This document shows positions 26,899 to 33,995 of a stretch of DNA of 64,000 nucleotides, piece after piece. This DNA comes from Verrucomicrobiota bacterium. Its GTDB lineage: Bacteria; Verrucomicrobiota; Lentisphaeria; JABSQK01; JAJFLO01. Numbering within the stretch: the stretch's first letter is position 1; each line of letters opens with the position of its first letter. The stretch covers positions 1 through 64,000 of the forward strand of contig JAJFLP010000079.1 of NCBI GenBank assembly GCA_021772635.1, read 5' to 3'. The notes beneath the pieces are model-generated. The model was not told where the DNA came from. It was given only the letters and a program-made list of their open reading frames with translations, and made no database searches. Both the position numbers and the translations under genes were made by a program.

Positions 26899-27810
26899 CT
26901 AATCCTGATACAATTCCTGTGCGAAACCAATCGTCCAATAGATCATTCCGAGACCTACAATTACCAGCACGTGCGGGTGCCGTAAGACAATTGAAGGTTT
27001 CCACCGGATCGTGCGAAAAATAACACGCAGCAACTTCGGTATCGGCGCGATCGGCAGCAGTAGAGTTAAGAGTGCCCGTTTCGCCACCAACCCCGACCAC
27101 CTCATATCTGTCGATCTCAAAATCTGAACTCCGCCGCGCCCGATTTTAATCTGGTGACGCTTGAAATCCGAGAAACTATATCGGTGATAATGATCAACTG
27201 TGATCGTCGGATCGATAAACAAAGGCTTCCCGGTCCGCTGCATCAGTATCCAGTTAAAATATCGATCATCCTGTGCCGGGAAGTCTTCCGGGAACCCGCC
27301 GGCCTCTTCGAAAACACGCTTCTCAATGAGGTAGTTCCCGGAAGGTACATGATTCGTGACGGTTGGTTTGCCGTGCGCGAAAAATTCACAAAACTCCAAC
27401 ATGTATCCTGCCCAGCTTACCGCGCCCTCAGGATTAGCGTTGGAAACCGACCCGCCCACGGCGCAGTAATCGTCGGAATGGATTGCAAGCAGCCGTTCCA
27501 ACCAGTCAGACGCGACAATGCAATCCGAGTCGAGAAATGCTACGTACCTGCCGGCAGCATTTCCAGCACCGATATTTCTCGCGGGGCCAGCGAGAGTCGG
27601 CACCTTAAGCTGAATTAAGGTTACGCTTGGAAACTGTTCCCGAACAATCGTCGCCGTTGAATCCTCGGAACTATTGACGACAATGACTTCATAGCCGAAA
27701 GTTGTCTTCTGCGCCATTAGTGACGCCAAAGTTTTATCGATCGTGTCCTCCGACTTATAGCTGGGAATCACGACGGATACGAGAACATCTTTGGTTTCAT
27801 ATGAATTCAT
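26899..27810 (-). CDS. Glycosyltransferase family 2
   Basis: 303 residues from ATG 27810, which has AGGA six bases upstream; the ORF track's start at 27855 lies in the divergent promoter region. The GT-A domain has 'VSVVIPSYKSEDTI', 'NIGAGNAAGRYVAFLDSDC' (DxD at 'LDSDC') and 'AQDDRYFNWIL' as the ED-like catalytic segment. The C-terminus has hydrophobic helices ending 'VIVGLGMIYWTIGFAQEL'. Probably adds a sugar to a surface glycan at the membrane. It shares a 68-bp divergent promoter region with the toxin gene at 27879. Confidence 0.85.
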   Translation of the reverse strand: MNSYETKDVLVSVVIPSYKSEDTIDKTLASLMAQKTTFGYEVIVVNSSEDSTATIVREQFPSVTLIQLKVPTLAGPARNIGAGNAAGRYVAFLDSDCIVASDWLERLLAIHSDDYCAVGGSVSNANPEGAVSWAGYMLEFCEFFAHGKPTVTNHVPSGNYLIEKRVFEEAGGFPEDFPAQDDRYFNWILMQRTGKPLFIDPTITVDHYHRYSFSDFKRHQIKIGRGGVQILRSTDMRWSGLVAKRALLTLLLPIAPIPKLLRVIFRTIRWKPSIVLRHPHVLVIVGLGMIYWTIGFAQELYQD

Positions 27811-27830
27811 GAAATATCCTGGAGGGATAA

Positions 27831-27874
27831 CTCTAATACTGTTGCCAAAATGCACACATTCTGCTATATTAGAG
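27831..27874 (+). promoter_or_regulatory. Sigma-70-type promoter and operator of the TA module
   Basis: TTGCCA (27842-27847), a 17-bp spacer and TATATT (27865-27870) form a good promoter for the toxin gene. An inverted repeat frames it: CTCTAATA at 27831-27838 and TATTAGAG at 27867-27874, the right arm overlapping the -10 box. A TA complex bound there would block transcription. The toxin ATG at 27879 is so close that the mRNA would have almost no leader. Confidence 0.65.
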
Positions 27875-27878
27875 CGTT

Positions 27879-28142
27879 ATGTTATTTGATTGGGATAACG
27901 AGAAGGTTCAATGGCTGCAGGAAAATCGAGGAATCTGTTTTCTGGATGTAATCTTTCACATCGGAAACGGAGATTTACTGGATGAACGCAGGCACCCGAA
28001 CAAGAGCAAATATCCTCAAAAAAGAATCTTTATAGTGAGGATATACAAATACGTCTATATTATCCCGTTTGTAAAACAGAAAGATAAGTATTTTTTAAAA
28101 ACAATCATACCGAGTCGTAAGGAAACCCGGAGGTATTTATGA
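27879..28142 (+). CDS. BrnT-like toxin
   Basis: 87 residues. The opening 'FDWDNEKVQWLQENRGICF' resembles the 'F-W-D-x-x-K...' start of BrnT-type RNase toxins, followed by 'NKSKYPQKRIFIVRI' and 'FLKTIIPSRKETRRYL' at the end, as I recall from toxin genes paired with ribbon-helix-helix antitoxins. It overlaps the antitoxin gene as ATGA. No ribosome binding site is visible and the predicted transcript starts almost at the ATG, so translation may be leaderless. Confidence 0.75.
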   Translation: MLFDWDNEKVQWLQENRGICFLDVIFHIGNGDLLDERRHPNKSKYPQKRIFIVRIYKYVYIIPFVKQKDKYFLKTIIPSRKETRRYL

Positions 28143-28402
28143 CGCGCGATCTAAAATCGAGTAGTGATGAGAAGATATTATTAGAAGAAATCGAAACTGA
28201 AGAATGGATATCGGTTGTAGAATCTTCAGCCGACCTAGACAAGTACGCTGAAGTCGCCAGAAATACGTTACGAAAGGATAAGAGAGTAAATATTCGAATC
28301 AGTGATCGAGACTTACGATCGCTAAAGAAAATCGCCGTAAAAGAAGGTCTCCCCTATCAGACGCTGATATCGAGCATACTCCACAAATACGTAAATAATT
28401 AA
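28139..28402 (+). CDS. Ribbon-helix-helix antitoxin (partner of BrnT-like toxin)
   Basis: 87 residues. The C-terminal half 'KRVNIRISDRDLRSLKKIA' and 'GLPYQTLISSILHKYV' is a ribbon-helix-helix DNA-binding domain typical of antitoxins; the acidic N-terminal half would hold the toxin. The start overlaps the toxin stop as ATGA, and GGAGG lies upstream inside the toxin gene. The pair would repress its own promoter through the inverted repeat at 27831-27874. Confidence 0.8.
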   Translation: MTRDLKSSSDEKILLEEIETEEWISVVESSADLDKYAEVARNTLRKDKRVNIRISDRDLRSLKKIAVKEGLPYQTLISSILHKYVNN

Positions 28403-28455
28403 ACTGTAAACGGTTGAAATTTAAAAGACTCGAATCTGACTGTATATAAGATATT

Positions 28456-28595
28456 CGACCAGGCGTCGTCCGTGTGACTTCCACCTTCGCCTTGCGGCTA
28501 TGGCGCGACATGATGCCGGTTAAAAAATACCGTTCGATATCTCTTACGTTGGTTAGTCCAAAGTCGTTCCAGTATTGGACTGCTTGCAGTCTAAA
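28456..28595 (-). repeat. R1 interspersed repeat, long-tail form
   Basis: On the minus strand it reads ACTGCAAGCAGTCC, then GGAACGACTTTGGACTAACC, then TTTTTTAACCGGCATCATG and AAGTCACACGGACGACGCC. It matches 228-399 over the tail almost base for base. It ends 30 bp before the radical SAM gene. Confidence 0.75.
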
Positions 28596-28627
28596 TTACG
28601 ACAAACCTCACTGGTAAGTAAATTTCT

Positions 28628-29941
28628 ATGAAGCTTCGCGACTATCTATTCGAAATAGCAACCAAAATCCCGAAGTACGAAGCGGTTCGACGTGGCTGGT
28701 CTCGAACCGCACAGCCTCTAACGCTTACATTCTCCGTTACCGCAGCATGCCAGAGCCGTTGCAAAACCTGCAATATCGGAAATGTCTATCTCGCGAATCC
28801 GAGGATAGCAAAAGATAACCTGTCGCTTGAGGAAATCGAAAAGACCTTCAAGTCCTTGGGGCATATCTATTTTTTCAACGTCTCCGGCGGCGAGCCGTTT
28901 ATGCGTAAGGATCTCGCCGAAATCATCCGGCTTGCCTGCATTCACCTGAAGCCGCGACTCATTCATATCCCGACCAACGCGTTGGCACCAAAATTTATCG
29001 GTAAAACGACACGTAAGATCCTGGAGTATATGGGCGAGCATCTTCCGGCATCTGTACCTATTTCGATCAAACCCTCAATCGACGGTATCGGTGCGATGCA
29101 CGATTATGTACGCGGTATCGACGGAAATTTCGAGAAACTTGAAAAAACGATCGACGTGTTGCTCGAGATTCGTCGGGAGAATCCACGCCTGCACGTTGAC
29201 CTCGGGACGGTGATCTCAAACCTCAACATTCACCACCTGGATGATATTGAAGACTGGGTTCACGCCCGCGGCATCGAATCCTATCGGCACGAGATCGCGG
29301 AGCAGCGCGCTGAATTTCATAACCTTGGCGACCCGATCACGCCACCGCCGGAAGTCTACGAAGAACTGACGGGCCGATTTAAAAACATGGTCATCCAGAA
29401 CATTAAGAATAAAGCATTCCTAACCAGGACAACTGAAGCGGTTCGCGTAACATACTACGAAATCGCGGTCGAAATCCTAAAGCAAAAGAGACAAGTCTCC
29501 CCGTGTTACGGCGGGATCTCGAATATCCACCTCAATTATAACGGTGAGATCTGGCCGTGTTGCGTGCTTGGCGGCGAACAGGCGTTGGGCCGGGTACGCG
29601 ACACAAATTACGATATGCAAAGCATTTTGCGTTCAGTACAAGCAAAAAAAGCACGCAAATACATCGCTGACGGAAATTGCGCATGCCCGCTAGCGAATCA
29701 ATGGTTGAACAACGTCTTACTCACCCCACGTCATATGATGAAAGCGCTTTATACGTTATTTTTTCGCTTTCCTTTCGCGAAAGCGGACGATAAATATCGG
29801 CGTGCGCATCGTGTGGTTGATCCCAAAGACGTCAAAGTACACATCGGAGAAACGTCGCCTCGCTCAGCAATCGTCATGCGAAAACTGGGAACAATCCCGG
29901 ACGCTGAACAAGTTGAACTACCCGTTGTGACCAATGATTAA
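28628..29941 (+). CDS. Radical SAM protein with SPASM-like C-terminus
   Basis: 437 residues. The radical SAM cluster motif CxxxCxxC is C41, C45 and C48 in 'CQSRCKTC'. 'FNVSGGEPFMRKDL' follows as the SAM-binding GGE motif. Near residues 305-325 'CYGGISNIHLNYNGEIWPCC' is a SPASM-type region that could bind a second Fe-S cluster, with another 'CACPLAN' further on. Such proteins modify peptides, sugars or lipids. In this glycan locus a sugar or lipid substrate is as likely as a peptide. Its last codons overlap the next gene by 8 bp. Confidence 0.88.
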   Translation: MKLRDYLFEIATKIPKYEAVRRGWSRTAQPLTLTFSVTAACQSRCKTCNIGNVYLANPRIAKDNLSLEEIEKTFKSLGHIYFFNVSGGEPFMRKDLAEIIRLACIHLKPRLIHIPTNALAPKFIGKTTRKILEYMGEHLPASVPISIKPSIDGIGAMHDYVRGIDGNFEKLEKTIDVLLEIRRENPRLHVDLGTVISNLNIHHLDDIEDWVHARGIESYRHEIAEQRAEFHNLGDPITPPPEVYEELTGRFKNMVIQNIKNKAFLTRTTEAVRVTYYEIAVEILKQKRQVSPCYGGISNIHLNYNGEIWPCCVLGGEQALGRVRDTNYDMQSILRSVQAKKARKYIADGNCACPLANQWLNNVLLTPRHMMKALYTLFFRFPFAKADDKYRRAHRVVDPKDVKVHIGETSPRSAIVMRKLGTIPDAEQVELPVVTND

Positions 29942-30683
29942 TTCCATTCGCCTGCCATGGTTTGTTGTTGTTTTGTTCGTCATTGACTTCGCGCTCGCCG
30001 GCGTCTTCATCACTGATTATTTCATCGGTAGCCCTGTCCAAGCGTTAAGCAATTTCATTGACCTCGACGGAGAATGCAATTTTAGTGCCTGGTATTCGTC
30101 ACTCCAGTTATTCGCCGTCGGACTTTTACTCGGAGTCTTCGCATACTTTAATTTCAAACGCACAGATGCGAAATCTTGGGTATTCGTATTCCTCCCGGCG
30201 ATTTTTTTCCTCCTCTCATTAGACGAGAGCGCTCAAATTCATGAATGGATCGCTGAACAAAGCGATACTTTTTTGCCCGGTAAAAGCCGGGAGAATACAC
30301 CGTTCCCCGTGACTGGTATCTGGATATTTTTTCTTGGCTTTCCGTTCTTGGCGCTAATGCTCTTCATCTTTATTAAACTTAAGGTTCTGATTCGAGGGCG
30401 CGGACATGTACTCGCAATGTTTCTGGCCGGGGTAACGGTGTTCCTAGGTTCCGCAACGACACTTGATTTACTTGAGAATTTTTTACCCAGCGAGGGCACA
30501 CTGCGTACGCTGCAGATCATGTTCGAGGAGCTGGGAGAAATGGTCGGTGTTACAATTCTTATTTGGGCCAGTTGCGAACTGTTACGATCGTATAATTTAA
30601 AAGTCTCTATGAATCCGATCGTCGATGCGTCGACGAATTCATTTGACAGGCAGGAAAGCGGAGAAAGTAACGAAACGCGTTAG
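29934..30683 (+). CDS. Polytopic membrane protein coupled to radical SAM gene
   Basis: 249 residues with about six hydrophobic helices. A conserved-looking polar cluster lies in 'LLSLDESAQIHEWIAEQ' and another in 'MFEELGEMVGV'; such Asp/Glu/His groups inside membrane helices suggest a metal or catalytic site, but I do not recognise the family. It overlaps the radical SAM gene by 8 bp and is probably translationally coupled and functionally linked to it. The soluble C-terminal tail is polar. Confidence 0.7.
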   Translation: MINSIRLPWFVVVLFVIDFALAGVFITDYFIGSPVQALSNFIDLDGECNFSAWYSSLQLFAVGLLLGVFAYFNFKRTDAKSWVFVFLPAIFFLLSLDESAQIHEWIAEQSDTFLPGKSRENTPFPVTGIWIFFLGFPFLALMLFIFIKLKVLIRGRGHVLAMFLAGVTVFLGSATTLDLLENFLPSEGTLRTLQIMFEELGEMVGVTILIWASCELLRSYNLKVSMNPIVDASTNSFDRQESGESNETR

Positions 30684-30692
30684 GTAGTCCCT

Positions 30693-30812
30693 GTCCGGAA
30701 ACCTCGGCTCGCCGGGACTCTCGCCCTCCAATGAGACAAACGAAGATTACATTTTGAGGCGGGAGGGCGAGAGTCCCCGTGAGCCGTCTTCTGAAAACCG
30801 GAGTTTCCGGAC
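30693..30812. repeat. 120-bp imperfect palindrome
   Basis: GTCCGGAAACCTCGGCTCGC and GGGACTCTCGCCCTCC on the left are mirrored by GGAGGGCGAGAGTCCC, GTGAGCCG and GGAGTTTCCGGAC on the right. It sits between the radical SAM operon and a convergent TA module, so it could end transcription from both sides. It looks different from R1-R6. Confidence 0.75.
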
Positions 30813-30876
30813 CGGCTTTAGGTATCACACCATCGAAAAGCTGGTTCGATAGGATAGCATGGTTCGCTTTCGCGAG

Positions 30877-31140
30877 TCACTCATAATGCGTCCACATCCG
30901 TATAATTTTGACGACCTTTTCATCGTCGTAAACTTGATAAACTAACCGATGTTGAATGTTTATTCGGCGGCTATAGGCTCCGCTTAGGTCACCGATCAGT
31001 TTTTCGTAAGCAGGAGGCGACTGAAAAGGATTTTCACCCAAAATGGCCAATAGCTTCTCGACTTGTGGCCGTAGTCCGGAAGTGGCTATCTTCTTCGCGT
31101 CTTTTTTCGCCTGTTTCGTGTAGACCAGTTTCCAGGTCAC
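30877..31140 (-). CDS. yoeB: YoeB-like toxin
   Basis: 87 residues, the usual size for the Txe/YoeB family of ribosome-dependent mRNA interferases. It starts 'MTWKLVYTKQAKKDAKKIA', has 'NPFQSPPAYEKLIGDLSGAY', then 'SRRINIQHRLVYQVYDD' and ends 'MWTHYE' with the C-terminal catalytic His-Tyr pair. The glutamate usually found just before the HRLVY segment is glutamine here. The start overlaps the antitoxin stop by 4 bp. Confidence 0.9.
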   Translation of the reverse strand: MTWKLVYTKQAKKDAKKIATSGLRPQVEKLLAILGENPFQSPPAYEKLIGDLSGAYSRRINIQHRLVYQVYDDEKVVKIIRMWTHYE

Positions 31141-31379
31141 CAGTCCAATTCCTCATCACATTGATCGACACGTGTAGCCAACCCATCGCGAATGCTCTCC
31201 CGCATGCCGGGAACGGAAAGTAGATGCATCGTTTCTTGAATTGCTCGCCAATCGCCTTCCCCGACCAAGACCGCCTGCGCCTTGCGTCCCGAGATTATTA
31301 CGGGTTCGTGCGAGTTATTCACCTCGTCAACGAGTTGGTAAAGATTACTTCTTGCTTGTGTGGTGGATATAGTAGTCAT
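31137..31379 (-). CDS. yefM: YefM/Phd antitoxin
   Basis: 80 residues. 'TTISTTQARSNLYQLVDEVN' and 'PVIISGRKAQAVLVGEGDW' are the Phd/YefM DNA-binding fold; the C-terminal 'SIRDGLATRVDQCDEELDW' would wrap the toxin. GGAGG lies eight bases before the ATG. The antitoxin gene comes first, as usual for yefM-yoeB. Confidence 0.9.
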   Translation of the reverse strand: MTTISTTQARSNLYQLVDEVNNSHEPVIISGRKAQAVLVGEGDWRAIQETMHLLSVPGMRESIRDGLATRVDQCDEELDW

Positions 31380-31394
31380 AGCTGTACCTCCAGT

Positions 31395-31440
31395 TTAATC
31401 CGTACGCTATAACGTACGCTAATTCCATCAACTCGTCAAG
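31395..31440 (-). promoter_or_regulatory. yefM-yoeB promoter/operator
   Basis: Two CGTACG palindromes 6 bp apart (31401-31406 and 31413-31418) form a larger palindrome just upstream of the antitoxin gene. On the minus strand TTGACG (31439-31434) could be the -35 box, putting the -10 inside the palindrome. YefM-YoeB is known to bind palindromes with a TGTACA core; here the core is CGTACG. Confidence 0.55.
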
Positions 31441-31932
31441 TCTTACTTCAGCGAACGGTTTGGATGATGCACTTCATACAGGAGCGCCGCGAGCGTATTA
31501 AGTTGAATCAATCCGATTGTTCGGCAAAATCATATCCTTGATTTCCGAGGCAAAGTCAACAACGCTGATGTAATCTGTTGCAGACTTTCCATATTATATA
31601 CTGCAAGCCAGTAGTGTTCGGCATGCTTAATGCTCGCCTCGGGGTCGGTACTAAGTTTTTGATATTCATTCCCTCCGAATATCGAAAATAGGCCTGACCC
31701 CACTAGCCTACATTATGCATAAACTTTCTATTGCAAATGGGTATCTTGTTTCATATAAATGAGTTACAGAGAACGCCGGATCTCAAAATATTTTAATATT
31801 TTTTCGTCCCGGCAACCTCCATAACTCTTTGATCTAAAGCAAGCTACGCATTCTCATGACGAAATTTGTGCATAATGCAGGCTAGTGCCCGCGCAAGAGC
31901 ATAACCCATGCCGAACACAACTGGCCTGCAGT
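31441..31932. other. Repeat-filled gap downstream of phosphonate locus
   Basis: About 490 bp with no supported gene. It holds an R1 fragment near 31596-31615 (ACTGCAAGCCAGT) and a full R3 element at 31703-31885. Confidence 0.6.
31703..31885. repeat. R3 palindromic element, 183 bp
   Basis: CTAGCCTACATTATGCATAA to TTGTGCATAATGCAGGCTAG, 183 bp including the CTAG at each end. It is nearly the reverse complement of the 21460-21642 copy over its full length. Confidence 0.9.
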
Positions 31933-33756
31933 TCATAACGTGGAAAAGTAATCCTCCAGGGCTACCAGAAACAGTCCCATATCATCAATGGTTAAATCTC
32001 CGATGGTGCCGATACGAAAGGTGTTCGTATCCTGTAGCTTCCCCGGGTAAATAGTAAAGCCCCGGTCTAACAGATAATCGTGCATCGCCTCGAAAGAATA
32101 TCCTGGCTTGTCAGGCTCAGCAATGGCAGTGATCAGCCTGCTTTGATGATCAACCGGTATCAAACAGTTTAATTCCAATCTCTGCAGCCCATCGACTAAT
32201 ACTTGCCAGATTGCGGTATATCGTTGATAACGGCACTCAATCCCTTCAATTTTAGTCTCGATAACTGCCTGTCTCAGTGCATATAATGTCTGCACCGGCG
32301 GGGTAAACCGCATTTGCCGATTCTTTCTCATAAAATAGTATTCCGCGTATAAATCAAGGTAATAATTACGCCGTTTGAAATCGGATGTCCTTTCCAGTTT
32401 TTCTTTCTCAGCAACGACGAAACTGACCCCGGGAAGTCCCTGGAGATTCTTATTCGATGACGCCGCCAGACATGCCACATTTTGATCGACCATATCAATA
32501 GGAAGGGCGGCATAAGAACTCATTGCATCGACCAGTAACGTTATACCGCGTCGTCGGCAGCAATCACCGATCGCGGTGAGATCGTTAACAAGTCCTGTAG
32601 TGGTTTCGTGATGAACGACGGCCAGGTACCCGATTTTATCCGTCTGCGCGTCGATTACTTTCTCTAATTCTTCCAGTTTCAGCGCCTCAGTCCAGGGACT
32701 TTTGTACTCAACCGTTGTCAAGTCGTATGCGTGCGCGATCTCGCACATACGACGGCCATAGGCACCATTTTCGATGATCAGAACCGGTCGTTCATCAACA
32801 ACCGAACTCAACATGGACTCAACCGCGGCTGTTCCAGATCCGTTTAACAGGACTGCGGTAAATCGATCAGTTGGCGCGACGAAGGCGGTAAGCTCATCTG
32901 TCAGGTAGGATAGTAAATCGCCAAACGCCTTCTCACGGGGACACTGGTCGGTGACGATTTGGCTCCGTTTAACGCTGTTGGTCGTGGTCGCCGGTCCCGG
33001 TGTATAGAGTATGGACCGTATCGGGAAGCCGATGTTCTCGGTAACATGGAGTTTCGGCGCGATCTGCGTTTTGGCGATCGACAAATGATGTTCGTCATCA
33101 ACCTCGCACCAGACGAGATTCGGTACCTTAATGATATGTATCGGAATTTCGGGAGCGAGTGCGGTTAAAACATCTTCGTAGTTTAAAAGCGGCGACCTCG
33201 AACGAAGGATGAAATCTGTTGCTTCGAGAAACGTTCTATGGGATATTCTGGATATCCCGACGAGAACGCCGTAAGGTTCTCGGATTGCGTCCCGATCTTT
33301 CGTCATTGACGTTAAGTTATATCGTTCATCAGCTTCGAGAAACACTTCGTCGCCGTAGGAAGTCTCACCGCTCGCCAGTATACAGTCGGGCCGGTTGTGA
33401 AAGATTAAAGTTTGCAACGCCAACGGTTCGTAGAGAATATCCGATTCCAGCAACAGAAAATCTTCTGTTATGAGGTTTTCAAATCGAACCAACGTCGCGG
33501 CGCTTCCCGTAGAGCTGAAGTGAGGGTTTTCGAGACACTCAATAAAAGGAAATTGAATCTTGAGTTCCTCATAAAATTCCTTCTTGAAGCCCGTACCGAC
33601 AAATATTTTTTCGATCCCGTTTGCCAGCAGATTACGGATTGAGCGCTCAATCAACGTTATTCCGTCTACAGGCAAGAACCCCTTTGGTTGGGATTCCCAT
33701 AACTTCCCGAGGCGGGTGCCGATCCCGGCAGCCAAAATAAGTGCGGTTCTGATCAT
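31933..33756 (-). CDS. pntC-phnW: PntC-AEPT fusion: CMP-2-aminoethylphosphonate cytidylyltransferase / AEP transaminase
   Basis: 607 residues. Residues 1 to about 245 are a sugar-nucleotidyltransferase-fold domain ('ALILAAGIGTRLGKLWESQPKG' in parts; 'LLESDILYEP'). Residues from about 250 are a class V aminotransferase of the PhnW type: 'ILYTPGPATTTNSVKR', 'LLNGSGTAAVESM', 'TLLVDAMSSYAALPID' and the PLP lysine in 'SSNKNLQGLPG'. The fusion of AEP cytidylyltransferase with AEP:pyruvate transaminase is known from phosphonate-making bacteria. It would form AEP from phosphonoacetaldehyde and activate it as CMP-AEP for transfer to lipid or polymer. It is the last gene of the minus-strand locus. Confidence 0.88.
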   Translation of the reverse strand: MIRTALILAAGIGTRLGKLWESQPKGFLPVDGITLIERSIRNLLANGIEKIFVGTGFKKEFYEELKIQFPFIECLENPHFSSTGSAATLVRFENLITEDFLLLESDILYEPLALQTLIFHNRPDCILASGETSYGDEVFLEADERYNLTSMTKDRDAIREPYGVLVGISRISHRTFLEATDFILRSRSPLLNYEDVLTALAPEIPIHIIKVPNLVWCEVDDEHHLSIAKTQIAPKLHVTENIGFPIRSILYTPGPATTTNSVKRSQIVTDQCPREKAFGDLLSYLTDELTAFVAPTDRFTAVLLNGSGTAAVESMLSSVVDERPVLIIENGAYGRRMCEIAHAYDLTTVEYKSPWTEALKLEELEKVIDAQTDKIGYLAVVHHETTTGLVNDLTAIGDCCRRRGITLLVDAMSSYAALPIDMVDQNVACLAASSNKNLQGLPGVSFVVAEKEKLERTSDFKRRNYYLDLYAEYYFMRKNRQMRFTPPVQTLYALRQAVIETKIEGIECRYQRYTAIWQVLVDGLQRLELNCLIPVDHQSRLITAIAEPDKPGYSFEAMHDYLLDRGFTIYPGKLQDTNTFRIGTIGDLTIDDMGLFLVALEDYFSTL

Positions 33757-33803
33757 TGAAAAAGCATCTTTTAGAGTGCAAGTGGTCGGGGTTTTCGCCC
33801 GGA

Positions 33804-33995
33804 TTAGCGGTAGTCACGCATAAATTTTCGAACTTTTTTAACAGACGTCATGTCTCGCCGCGTCTCCAGTCGTAGTCCCAACCCCTTGTTAATCGCGGCG
33901 TTAATCAGGCCTTTAAGATACGAGCACGGGACACCCGTAAATATCGTGAATCCGTGTTCCTTTAATCGTCCCGTAATGGCGCTGGTTGTTAGCAT
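33804..33995 (-). pseudogene. ppd: Remnant of phosphonopyruvate decarboxylase (internal deletion)
   Basis: 63 codons from ATG 33995, overlapping the PEP mutase stop. 'LKEHGFTIFTGVPCSYLKGLIN' (shown in part) is the hallmark N-terminus of phosphonopyruvate decarboxylase, normally about 370 residues. After residue 40 the protein jumps to 'TSVKKVRKFMRDY', which faintly resembles the family's last residues ('TPVENKEAFM...'), and stops. The ThDP-binding core is gone. The gene position, between pepM and pntC-aept, is where a decarboxylase belongs. I read it as a gene gutted by an in-frame deletion of about 900 bp; the C-terminal match is weak. Confidence 0.7.
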
